From: an uncultured Oscillospiraceae bacterium
GTDB taxonomy: Bacteria; Bacillota; Clostridia; Oscillospirales; Oscillospiraceae
Assembly (NCBI GenBank): GCA_900754515.1
Contig: CAAEDD010000042.1
Location: forward strand, 1-12,517
Direction of reading: 5' to 3'
Length of the DNA: 12,517 bases
In this document: positions 1 through 6,723 of the stretch, piece after piece
Layout: each line of letters begins with the position of its first letter
Numbering within the stretch: position 1 is the stretch's first letter
The notes under the pieces: model-generated
What the model was told of the DNA's origin: nothing
What the model saw: the letters and a program-made list of their open reading frames with translations, nothing else
Database searches by the model: none
Program-made: the position numbers and the translations under genes

Positions 1-3000
1 AACTTATACCGGCGTATGCCATCCCCCAAGCGGCCCGGACCGGCTATGAGTTTGCAGGATGGTACGACGGAGGTGAGCCACTGGATCTGTCTCGACCCGT
101 GGTTTCGGATGCAAGCTACAGCGCAGGCTGGGAGCCCATCAGCTACATAATCCGCTTTGACTCCATGGGCGGAACAGGGGATATGCCGGAGATAGAGCTG
201 CGTTATGACGAAAGTGTGAACTTGCCCAAAAGTATATTCCATCGCAGCGGCTACCGCTTTATAGGCTGGGACAGCTCAGCTTCCGGAACTTCTCCCCTCT
301 ATGCCGACGAGGAATCGGTAAAAAACCTGTGCAGCTATCAGGGACAGGTATACACCCTCTATGCCGTCTGGGCGGGGGAGCAGTTTGAACTCAACCTGGA
401 TTTGAATTATGACACTCCGGAGCGCCTCAGCAAAAGGCTGGCGGTGGTAGGAAAGAACTACAACTATGTCTACGACCCGATCAGCGAAGCTGCCGTATAC
501 AGCCCTTTGGCCGACCCGGTGCGGGAGGGCTATATCTTCCAGGGCTGGTTTGATTCTGCCAGCGGCGGCACGGAGATAACTGCCCAGACGGCGTTTGATG
601 CTCCCCGGGAGATGTGCCTGTATGCCCAATGGGTAAAAGCCGTGACCGTCAGCTTTGATGCCCAGGGCGGCAGCTGCTACACAAAGGAAAAGACCATCCC
701 TTCCGGGACTTCGCTGGAATATCTGCCCACCGCTTCTTTGACCGGAAAGGCTTTTGAAGGCTGGTTCACCGCTCCTCAGGGAGGAGAAAAGATAGAAGCC
801 GACAGTGTATTCAACTCCAATATTACCCTTTATGCCCATTACAGGAATTATCAGTACACCATCAAATACGATCCCAAAGGCGGCCAAGGCAGTATGGAGG
901 AGCAGCTTTGTGATTTTGGCACAGAGTACAGGCTCAGCTCCTGCACCTTTACCAAAGAGGGTTATATGTTTAAGGGCTGGAGCACCAGCAGCTACAGCAG
1001 CACCGTAAAATATGCGGACGGGGAAACTATACTTAGGGAGTATGACAGCTGGTACAACAGCGACGGCGAAAGCTACAGGCTTTATGCAGTATGGGAGGAG
1101 ACGGCTCTGAACAAGGCTTTTACCGCAGTGAGCCAGACGCTGCCTCAGGATGGGATCATCCGCAGTACAGGGAGCCTGGGGCTGCCCGCCCAGGCCCAGG
1201 GCTGCACCATAAGCTACAGCAGCAACACCAGCTACATTTCCGGAACCGAGGTGCTGCGCCTGCCGGACAGCGGATCCTATGCCATTACTATCACCGCCCG
1301 CATCACCGACCCCTCCACCGGTGGGGAGGAGACTCGGGACTATGGTCTCATAATGTATTCTGCCGCCGCAGCCCAGGCGGAGAGCTATCTGAAAGAGGCG
1401 GCTGCCGCGCTTACCGGGAACTTTGTCCCCAGCTACGGCACAGACTCCAAGGCCCCCGAAGCCATCGAAGGGCTGCTGAGGGCCAAGGGCTACGATGACA
1501 TCCGGGTGAGCATGAAGGAAGCTGCCCAGTCGGCAAATGGCTATGCATCCATAGATGCAGACGGCCATATAAACTATTACTTCAACCCTGACATGAGCGG
1601 CTATGGGGCCTATTTCTATGCCAACTTCCTCTTGAGCAAGGACGGGGCCAGTGTGGAAAAGTCCATATACACCAACCTGGGCTGGGATATGGGCAGAGCC
1701 AGGGAGCAGCTTGAAGGGCTGGCGGAGTTTCTCAGTCTTCCCACAGAGCCTCTGACCGAGCTGAGCCTTCCCAGATATGTCCTTAAGGAAGGACTGGACC
1801 CCGACAGCGTGGACTATAACGACTACGGAAGCTTTTACAGCTGGGCCACCGTAAAATGGAGCAGTGACACCCCGGAAGTGCTGGAAGTTGGCAGCGCTCC
1901 CGGCTATCCCATATACGCCCCATATGCTGTGAATATCACAAGGCCGATAGAGGATACGGCCGTAAATCTCACTGCCGTGCTGCGCTGCAACAGCCTGGAG
2001 CTGGAAACCGAGCGCAGTTTCACCGTGACGGTAAAGGGCAGCGGAGCCGATGCCCAGGAACAGATCAGAAAGCAGCTGGAGGCCTGTCTGGAAGAAGGCT
2101 TTGAAAAAGCAGGACTGAGAGACTTTGCCACCGGGGAGCCGGTGGATACCTCGGCCGTGACCGGGGATATCCAGCTGCCCACTACGCGGGACTTTGGCCT
2201 GGACGGCAGCAAGCAGCCGTTTATAGTCACCAGTAGCGACGAGAACATTATAGAGACTTCCGGCCTGAGCAACACCTCCAGAGTCTGGGTATACAGGCCA
2301 CTTCCAGGAGAAGCTCCCCGGGAAGTGGGACTCACCGTAACGGTGACGGACAAGGAGAGCGGGGTCAGCGCCGCAAAGGAGATCTCCGTCACTGTACTAC
2401 CCCTGGAACAGGACGAGCTTGACCGGGAGCTGGCGCTGATGGAAAGGGTGAAGGCGGCCTACTTTGACGGCATTAAAAACGCCAACACTTCTCCCGACGC
2501 CGTCACCACGGATCTGAAAGCTTTTCAGCAGGTCTATGAAAACCAGGCGGGAGAGCTGGTGTGGGTCTATGACTATACTCAGCGCGGCAGCCATGGAATT
2601 AGTCCGGTATCCATGGACGGATGGGAGGCCTCGGAGCAGTGGCGCCTTTTCAAATCCGGCAATGCCCAGGTTATAAGCCACGAGACCCTGCAGGTCACCA
2701 GAGCTGCCGAACATAAGCTGGTTACCGTGACAAGCTGGCTCAGCAGCGACACCTACGCCAAATACGCCGACAAATACCCGGACAGCGAAATCTTTGCCCG
2801 CCTGTGCAAACAACCTGTCACGGTAGAGCTGAAGGTGCTGGGTACGAATCCCAGCAGTGATGAGCCGGAGGAGTCCAGGCTCAACGTAAGTTTTTCCTTG
2901 GAGGATAACGGCAGCCAGTGGTACAGCTGCCTTCTGGAGGATCTGGAGGAGGGCAGCACGGCCTATGATGCTCTTACCAAGGGCTTGTCACAGGGCGGAT

Positions 3001-4301
3001 ATTCCGCTATAGGCGGCACCTTTGTCTCCGCCATAGTGAAGCCCGACGGCAGCACACTGAGAGAAAAGGACCGGGGGCCAAACTCCGGATGGATGTACTC
3101 GGTGAACGGCTCCATCCCAAGTTTGCCTCTGGCTAAGTACTTTTTAAAAGACGGGGACAGTCTGGTATTTTTCTACACAGACGACTATACCAAGCTATAC
3201 GCCGGCAGCACATTGGACCCTCAGGAAGTTGAGAAGCTGATAGACGCCATCGGCAGGGTCACCCCTGACAGCGGTGAAAAGATACAGAAAGCCCGGGACG
3301 CCTATGAGGCTTTGAGTGCCGCCGACAAAGCCAAGGTGAGAAATTACCGGCAGCTCCTGGAGGCAGAGCGGATATACGGCCTGCTTATAAGCGACAAGGC
3401 CCGGGACTACCGGGACATATATAAAGCCGTAGGTGATTACATTGCCCGGGAGGAACTGCGCAGCCTGGACAGCTTTGGCTGTGAGTGGCTAATATTGGGG
3501 CTGGCCAGGTCAGGCCGGGAAGTGCCGGAGGAGTATTACCCGGCGGTTGAGAGGTATGTGGAGGAAAATATCAACGCCGCTTCTCAGCTGTCCCAGAGAG
3601 AGGCCACCCAAAACTCCAGGCTCATCCTGGCGTTGACTTCTATTGGCAAAGATGTAAGAGACGTATCCGGCCACGACCTTCTCCAGGGCCTCAGCGATCT
3701 GGACTATGTGGACAGTCAGGGGCTTGGCTCCCTGGTCTATGCCCTTATAGCGATGGACTGCGGAGACTATGAGGTGCCTGCGGCACCCCCGGGTCAGGAG
3801 CAGACCTGCCGTGACGCGCTGGTAAAGGCCATCCTGGACAGGCAGCTTGAAGACGGAGGCTGGGCCTATTCCGGGGATAAGGCCCAGGCGGACATGACGG
3901 CCATGGCCATTCAGGCTCTGGCACCCTATTACAGTGAAGATCGGGAGGTAAAAGGCGCGCTGGACAAGGCCGTGGATCTTCTGTCCCGGATGCAGGGAAG
4001 CACCGGCGGATACACCAGCGGCGGCACGCTCAACGCTGAATCCGCCGCCCAGGTGATAATTGCCCTTACGGCACTGGGTATAGACCCATATACAGATAGC
4101 CGCTTTATAAAGAACGAGGCCAGTGTTCTGGACTCCCTGTGCAGCTTTTACGTTGAGGGCGAGGGCTTCAGCCACAGCTCCGGCGGGGCCACCGATGAGA
4201 TTGCCACAGCCCAGGCCTACTGCGCCCTCTGCGCCTATTATCGATATGCAGATGCTCAGCCCAGCTTGTATGACATGAAGGACGCACTAGTTTCAGGATG
4301 A
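1..4301 (+). CDS. Giant secreted/surface protein, 5' partial: InlB repeats, Ig-like segments, DUF4430, alpha/alpha toroid
   Basis: The frame is open from the first complete codon at nt 3, so the gene begins outside the window; the GTG at 99 lies inside a repeat and is not a real start. About 1,432 codons are visible. In order: InlB B-type (Listeria-Bacteroides) repeats with the GY.F.GW...LYA.W pattern (nt 3-1101); degenerate bacterial Ig-like segments ending in strand motifs such as FTVTVKG and ISVTVLP (about 1104-2400); a less assignable stretch; a DUF4430 domain (about 2880-3210; GSTAYDAL, GWMYSVNG, DGDSLVFFYT); a charged helical linker (about 3218-3395, ARDAYEALSAADKAKV); and a prenyltransferase/squalene-cyclase-like alpha/alpha toroid (about 3400-4290) with DGGWAY and repeated helices. 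No LPxTG or SLH module follows, and the signal peptide would lie upstream. Adhesion or ligand binding outside the cell is inferred; no enzymatic residues are recognisable. Confidence 0.9.
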   Translation, partial: LIPAYAIPQAARTGYEFAGWYDGGEPLDLSRPVVSDASYSAGWEPISYIIRFDSMGGTGDMPEIELRYDESVNLPKSIFHRSGYRFIGWDSSASGTSPLYADEESVKNLCSYQGQVYTLYAVWAGEQFELNLDLNYDTPERLSKRLAVVGKNYNYVYDPISEAAVYSPLADPVREGYIFQGWFDSASGGTEITAQTAFDAPREMCLYAQWVKAVTVSFDAQGGSCYTKEKTIPSGTSLEYLPTASLTGKAFEGWFTAPQGGEKIEADSVFNSNITLYAHYRNYQYTIKYDPKGGQGSMEEQLCDFGTEYRLSSCTFTKEGYMFKGWSTSSYSSTVKYADGETILREYDSWYNSDGESYRLYAVWEETALNKAFTAVSQTLPQDGIIRSTGSLGLPAQAQGCTISYSSNTSYISGTEVLRLPDSGSYAITITARITDPSTGGEETRDYGLIMYSAAAAQAESYLKEAAAALTGNFVPSYGTDSKAPEAIEGLLRAKGYDDIRVSMKEAAQSANGYASIDADGHINYYFNPDMSGYGAYFYANFLLSKDGASVEKSIYTNLGWDMGRAREQLEGLAEFLSLPTEPLTELSLPRYVLKEGLDPDSVDYNDYGSFYSWATVKWSSDTPEVLEVGSAPGYPIYAPYAVNITRPIEDTAVNLTAVLRCNSLELETERSFTVTVKGSGADAQEQIRKQLEACLEEGFEKAGLRDFATGEPVDTSAVTGDIQLPTTRDFGLDGSKQPFIVTSSDENIIETSGLSNTSRVWVYRPLPGEAPREVGLTVTVTDKESGVSAAKEISVTVLPLEQDELDRELALMERVKAAYFDGIKNANTSPDAVTTDLKAFQQVYENQAGELVWVYDYTQRGSHGISPVSMDGWEASEQWRLFKSGNAQVISHETLQVTRAAEHKLVTVTSWLSSDTYAKYADKYPDSEIFARLCKQPVTVELKVLGTNPSSDEPEESRLNVSFSLEDNGSQWYSCLLEDLEEGSTAYDALTKGLSQGGYSAIGGTFVSAIVKPDGSTLREKDRGPNSGWMYSVNGSIPSLPLAKYFLKDGDSLVFFYTDDYTKLYAGSTLDPQEVEKLIDAIGRVTPDSGEKIQKARDAYEALSAADKAKVRNYRQLLEAERIYGLLISDKARDYRDIYKAVGDYIAREELRSLDSFGCEWLILGLARSGREVPEEYYPAVERYVEENINAASQLSQREATQNSRLILALTSIGKDVRDVSGHDLLQGLSDLDYVDSQGLGSLVYALIAMDCGDYEVPAAPPGQEQTCRDALVKAILDRQLEDGGWAYSGDKAQADMTAMAIQALAPYYSEDREVKGALDKAVDLLSRMQGSTGGYTSGGTLNAESAAQVIIALTALGIDPYTDSRFIKNEASVLDSLCSFYVEGEGFSHSSGGATDEIATAQAYCALCAYYRYADAQPSLYDMKDALVSG
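3..1101 (+). repeat. Array of divergent InlB B-type protein repeats (one partial, four complete visible)
   Basis: Five units of about 70-85 residues lie in tandem at the protein level: nt 3-137 (partial), 144-383, 384-640, 641-849 and 850-1101. Each has an aromatic-rich strand, a GY.F.GW or equivalent core (GYEFAGW, GYRFIGW, GYIFQGW, KAFEGW, GYMFKGW) and an LYA.W/Y-type ending (LYAVW, LYAQW, LYAHY, LYAVW). The DNA has diverged, so the units are not near-identical nucleotide repeats and recent amplification is unlikely. These beta-grasp-like repeats typically form stalks of surface proteins. Confidence 0.85.
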
Positions 4302-4434
4302 TCCAGCGGAGCACCTTACCATAAAATTCGAGCAGAGCCAAAAAACAACACTTAACACCAACGATATAACATCCTCTTTTACTGAAAGGTATTCTCCGTT
4401 ACGCTTCTCTCCAAGGCGGACCAAGATGCCCAAA

Positions 4435-4513
4435 GCATTCCAGGCGCGGCAAGAAAAAGCTCCGAGGGGCTACGCCTGGGGATGCCTCTATTGCCGGCCG
4501 ACTACGTTTTTTT
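4435..4513 (+). ncRNA. Candidate structured RNA or weak terminator ending in T7
   Basis: On the plus strand, GCAT-t-CCAGGCG (4435-4446) can pair with CGCCTGG-gg-ATGC (4473-4485). An inner AGCTC/GGGCT stem is possible around 4459-4472. A competing pairing CGGCAA (4447-4452) with TTGCCG (4491-4496) crosses the first stem, giving either a pseudoknot or an alternative fold. Seven T residues follow at 4507-4513. The last stem ends about 10 nt before the T-run, so this is not a textbook terminator. It may end transcription of the surface-protein gene about 200 nt upstream, or be part of a dispersed element. No known RNA family is recognised. Confidence 0.3.
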
Positions 4514-4765
4514 AAGTCTGCACACTAAAGTGAGATGAATGCTTGATACGATCATTAAAAGTTCAGAGTCTCTGAACCGGTCTGAAGCATCAAGGTTATC
4601 TTATTAATAAGCGCTTCCGAGCTTGTAAGGTCTCCGCTAAAAGCCGGCATTTAACGTGAAGATAAAGCATCCGCTTTATGGTCATCATATGCTTAGTTAA
4701 TCTCCCAATGTATTTCGCTCAGTACATTGATCGGTGTTGTTCAGCTGGTCTCTGCAACGGTTCAT

Positions 4766-4808
4766 AAATAGTCAGGATCACCCGTAAACCGGGTGATCCT
4801 GACTATTT
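4766..4808. terminator. Perfect 19-bp hairpin, possible bidirectional terminator
   Basis: AAATAGTCAGGATCACCCG (4766-4784) is the exact reverse complement of 4790-4808, with a 5-nt loop TAAAC. The A-run on the left and T-run on the right close the base of the stem, so the distal stem arm ends in ATTTT on the plus strand. This resembles an intrinsic terminator with its U-tract partly inside the stem, but the free U-tract is short (TT then CC). It is far (465 nt) from the upstream stop codon, so a mobile or repeat-derived palindrome is an alternative. Confidence 0.45.
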
Positions 4809-4832
4809 TCCATTCTTGAAGAGTGGGCAGAA

Positions 4833-5177
4833 ATGAACTGTGATTTAATTAACAAAATGCTATTAAACTATTTGGAAGGTAAATTATAAATAAATATAAT
4901 TGCCGGCTTCTTACAGACAGAAATCAATACGCAGGAACTAAATGACGAAACAATCAATTTTATTACTTCTTCTCATATATGAAACGGGGAATTTGAAGGA
5001 AACGAATATGTAATCAAGAAAATGGATCAGTTGAATTATATCCTTTTTTCCGAATATGAACGTGAAAAAATCAAAAGAGAAATAAATGGTGCGGTTTCCG
5101 TGTATAGACATGATTTGCTTAGAATAATAAATGTCTATGCAGAAACAAAAGAAACAACTATTAAGAATATTGAATGA
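4833..5177 (+). pseudogene. Decayed AT-rich gene fragment with two in-frame stops
   Basis: One plus-strand frame reads from ATG 4833 to TGA 5175-5177, interrupted only by TAA at 4887-4889 and TGA at 4980-4982. The translated pieces look like a small charged helical cytoplasmic protein: a start MNCDLINKMLLNYLEGKL, a middle LQTEINTQELNDETINF and a longest piece (4983-5174) rich in K, E, R, I and Y, for example EYEREKIKREI. The amino-acid composition is protein-like, whereas the opposite-strand open frame over the same bases is dominated by F, I, S and C, as expected of a shadow. No good ribosome binding site precedes the ATG. The family is not recognised. Two different stop codons make recoding unlikely, so decay is the preferred reading. 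Confidence 0.45.
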
Positions 5178-5444
5178 CTTCGACATATAATAAAACTTTT
5201 TTAGCTTTTTTGAAATTTACTCATCAAAAATGGAGGACACTTTTTGCGGTGTATATGAAGTACACTTGAACACCAATATTCAACTTCACTCAATAACAGA
5301 GAAAATGAAAATTCTAATTTCAGTTCTGGACAATTTATTATGCACGCCGGTAATGAGCGAGCAAAAATGAAATTCATTTTTTATTGAAGCTTATTCTTTC
5401 TGCAATGTATTTAAACACTGCCATATTTTTTCATTTGTCGCTAT

Positions 5445-5491
5445 AGGGCGGCATTTGTTGTTTTGAAACACAGAACAACAAATGCCGCCCT
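5445..5491. repeat. 18-bp perfect inverted repeat upstream of the glycan operon promoter
   Basis: AGGGCGGCATTTGTTGTT (5445-5462) and its exact reverse complement (5474-5491) are separated by 11 nt (ttgaaacacag). On neither strand is the stem followed by a U-tract (plus: TATAAATAAAA; minus: ATAGCGACAAA), so it is a poor intrinsic terminator. It ends 27 nt before the -35 box of the operon promoter and therefore probably lies outside the transcript. It could be an operator for a dimeric protein, a recombinase-type site or a residual transposon end. The GC-rich outer half stands out in an AT-rich background. Confidence 0.6.
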
Positions 5492-5518
5492 TATAAATAA
5501 AAAAATACTTATAAAATG

Positions 5519-5580
5519 TTGCTAAAATAGTAGAAGCGTGCTATATTATACGAGTTAAATAAAGAGAACGCACAAGAGGG
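5519..5580 (+). promoter_or_regulatory. Sigma-70-type promoter and ribosome binding site for the glycan operon
   Basis: The -35 box is TTGCTA at 5519-5524, followed by a 17-nt spacer and TATATT at 5542-5547 as the -10 box (a TATTAT register is also possible). Transcription would start near 5554, giving a leader of about 33 nt. AGAGGG at 5575-5580 sits 6 nt before ATG 5587 and fixes that start. No other equally good promoter was seen inside the operon, where the later genes are tightly packed. Confidence 0.65.
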
Positions 5581-5586
5581 AAAATT

Positions 5587-6699
5587 ATGTTAACCGAACT
5601 GCAGTGCCAGTTGATAGAAAAGGAACTGACGGAGCACCCGGAGCCCAGAAAGGTGGGAGCCTATCTTTGCCTGAACATGGGACTTATGCTCTCGGAAGTC
5701 TGCGCTCTGCGCTTTAGAGATGTTGATCCGGTTTTGGGACAGGTGGATATACGTTCTATTGCGGTAAAGACTCAGAATGGCCTGACTCTGCTGGAGGCGG
5801 ACATGCCCCGGAGTTTGCCCATGCCACCCCATGCACGCCGCTTCCTCAGCCGGTGCAGGGAGCTCTATTCTGGAGAGAGCGCCTTTATTATGACTGGTAC
5901 AGAGGAGCTCCCCGCCTTTTATATGATGCAGAATGTGCTCAGTGCCGTTAACAAGCGGCAAAGCGTAGCCGCCACTCTATCGGCTATGGATTTACGAAAC
6001 GCCTTTATACGCCGCTGTATTCAGTCAGGCATTGATTTGTATACCCTTTGCTTTTATGTAGGCATACGCCAGCCCAATGTTATCCTAAAAAGATTTGGAG
6101 AATATTTTACTCCCCGGCCGGAGAGCGTGGCAGCGCTGGAAAAGTTCAGCATTGACAGCAGGCTGCCCCAGACAGAAGATAGGGAGAGAGCAGGTATGAA
6201 TCTGCTGATCCTGGGGGCCGGAAGCCAGGGACCGGTGGTAAAAGAGATTGCCGAGGCACTGGGGATATTTTCCAGAATTGCTTTTCTGGACGATGATCCG
6301 TACAATAAACTTGCTATAGGCCCGCTGTCATCCTACCGGGAGTTGAGAGGGGAGTTCACTGCCGCCATCCCCAGCTTTGGAGACTCTGCGCTCAGGCGGG
6401 AATATTTCGACAAACTGTCCAAGGCGGGTTACGCTATACCCAGGCTTATCCACCCATCAGCAACCATATCCAAAAGCAATGTGAGGCTGGGAGTTGGAGT
6501 AGTAGTGGAGGCCAAGGTAATCATTGCAAATGACGTCAGCGTCGGGGATAATGTTATATTGTCTGCCGGATGCGTGCTGGACAGGGAATGCATTATAGAG
6601 GCCGACTCCCATGTGGGTTGCGCCTGTACCGTTACCCGGGGCAGCCGGGTGCCAGCCAAAGAGCGTATTCCGGCGGGATCGGTATATGCAAATAAATGA
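5587..6699 (+). CDS. Fusion of inactive tyrosine-recombinase-like domain and PglD/NeuD-like acetyltransferase domain
   Basis: The protein has 370 residues. Residues 1-175 follow the layout of a tyrosine recombinase catalytic domain: MGLMLSEVCAL resembles the box I TGLRxxEL, and MDLRNAF...VGI...ILKRF resembles HxLRHxF...LGH...Y. The catalytic set is largely lost: Met34 for Arg I, Met134 for the first His of HxxR, Asn138 for the second His, Ile160 for His/Trp and Phe170 for the Tyr nucleophile. Only Arg137 remains obvious. Residues 204-370 are PglD/NeuD-like: Rossmann-type LILGAGSQG, the IHPSATIS entry and left-handed beta-helix turns. The expected general-base His in the VxHxC motif is Arg333 (VLDREC), while His342 of the SHV motif is kept. 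The helix domain ends early, with about 167 residues against roughly 200 in the family. It is first in the operon, with its own promoter and RBS. A role as regulator or scaffold rather than enzyme is inferred. Confidence 0.75.
   Translation: MLTELQCQLIEKELTEHPEPRKVGAYLCLNMGLMLSEVCALRFRDVDPVLGQVDIRSIAVKTQNGLTLLEADMPRSLPMPPHARRFLSRCRELYSGESAFIMTGTEELPAFYMMQNVLSAVNKRQSVAATLSAMDLRNAFIRRCIQSGIDLYTLCFYVGIRQPNVILKRFGEYFTPRPESVAALEKFSIDSRLPQTEDRERAGMNLLILGAGSQGPVVKEIAEALGIFSRIAFLDDDPYNKLAIGPLSSYRELRGEFTAAIPSFGDSALRREYFDKLSKAGYAIPRLIHPSATISKSNVRLGVGVVVEAKVIIANDVSVGDNVILSAGCVLDRECIIEADSHVGCACTVTRGSRVPAKERIPAGSVYANK
6181..6198 (+). promoter_or_regulatory. Possible internal ribosome binding site and start for the PglD-like half
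   Basis: Within the fusion gene, AGGGAGAGAG (6181-6190) lies just upstream of ATG 6196, which encodes Met204, exactly the first residue of the PglD-like domain (MNLLILGAG). The purine-rich stretch is 5-10 nt before the ATG depending on register. This could allow separate production of the acetyltransferase-like domain, or mark where two genes were joined. It may also be a chance match, because such purine runs are common in this coding DNA. Confidence 0.35.
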
Positions 6700-6723
6700 G
6701 AGAGACTTGAGAGGTATCCGAAT

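Larger units (their letters stand above)
4302..5586. other. 1.3-kb intergenic region with no intact gene
   Basis: No convincing intact coding region, tRNA or rRNA is visible. The left part (to about 4800) has mixed composition with a GC-rich foldable block at 4420-4513, a short palindrome GTTCAGAG-t-CTCTGAAC (4561-4577), a small hairpin ATAAAGC-atcc-GCTTTAT (4662-4679) and a perfect 19-bp hairpin at 4766-4808. From about 4810 to 5440 the DNA is clearly AT-rich, unlike both flanking coding blocks, and contains a broken gene fragment. The stretch 5178-5440 shows only T- and A-rich tracts and a 46-codon frame at 5230-5370 without a ribosome binding site. The right end carries an inverted repeat and the operon promoter. 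The region separates the surface-protein gene from the glycan operon and looks like old insertion or decay. Confidence 0.75.

Noticed and set aside
99..101. GTG at 99 as start of the large surface protein
   Set aside because: The frame is open upstream to the window edge and encodes the first part of an InlB repeat (GYEFAGW), so the start is outside the window.
276..1568. Long minus-strand open frame (430 codons) opposite the InlB-repeat region
   Set aside because: The plus strand encodes coherent InlB repeats and Ig-like segments; the minus translation is rich in G, A, L and R without motifs, and no ribosome binding site was found.
4938..5186. Minus-strand 82-codon open frame in the intergenic region
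   Set aside because: Its composition (F, I, S, C-rich) is that of a reverse shadow; the plus frame over the same bases has charged, protein-like content although broken by stops.
5230..5370. Plus-strand 46-codon frame starting at ATG 5230
   Set aside because: No Shine-Dalgarno precedes it, no family is recognisable and it lies in AT-rich decaying DNA; it cannot be separated from chance.
5354..5380. A/T palindrome around AAAAATGAAATTCATTTTT as a terminator
   Set aside because: The stem is only A/T pairs apart from one G-C, in a strongly AT-rich context with no gene upstream to terminate.
5445..5587. Invertible (phase-variable) promoter flanked by inverted repeats
   Set aside because: Both arms of the inverted repeat lie upstream of the promoter; no inverted copy was found between the promoter and the ATG, so there is no invertible segment around it.
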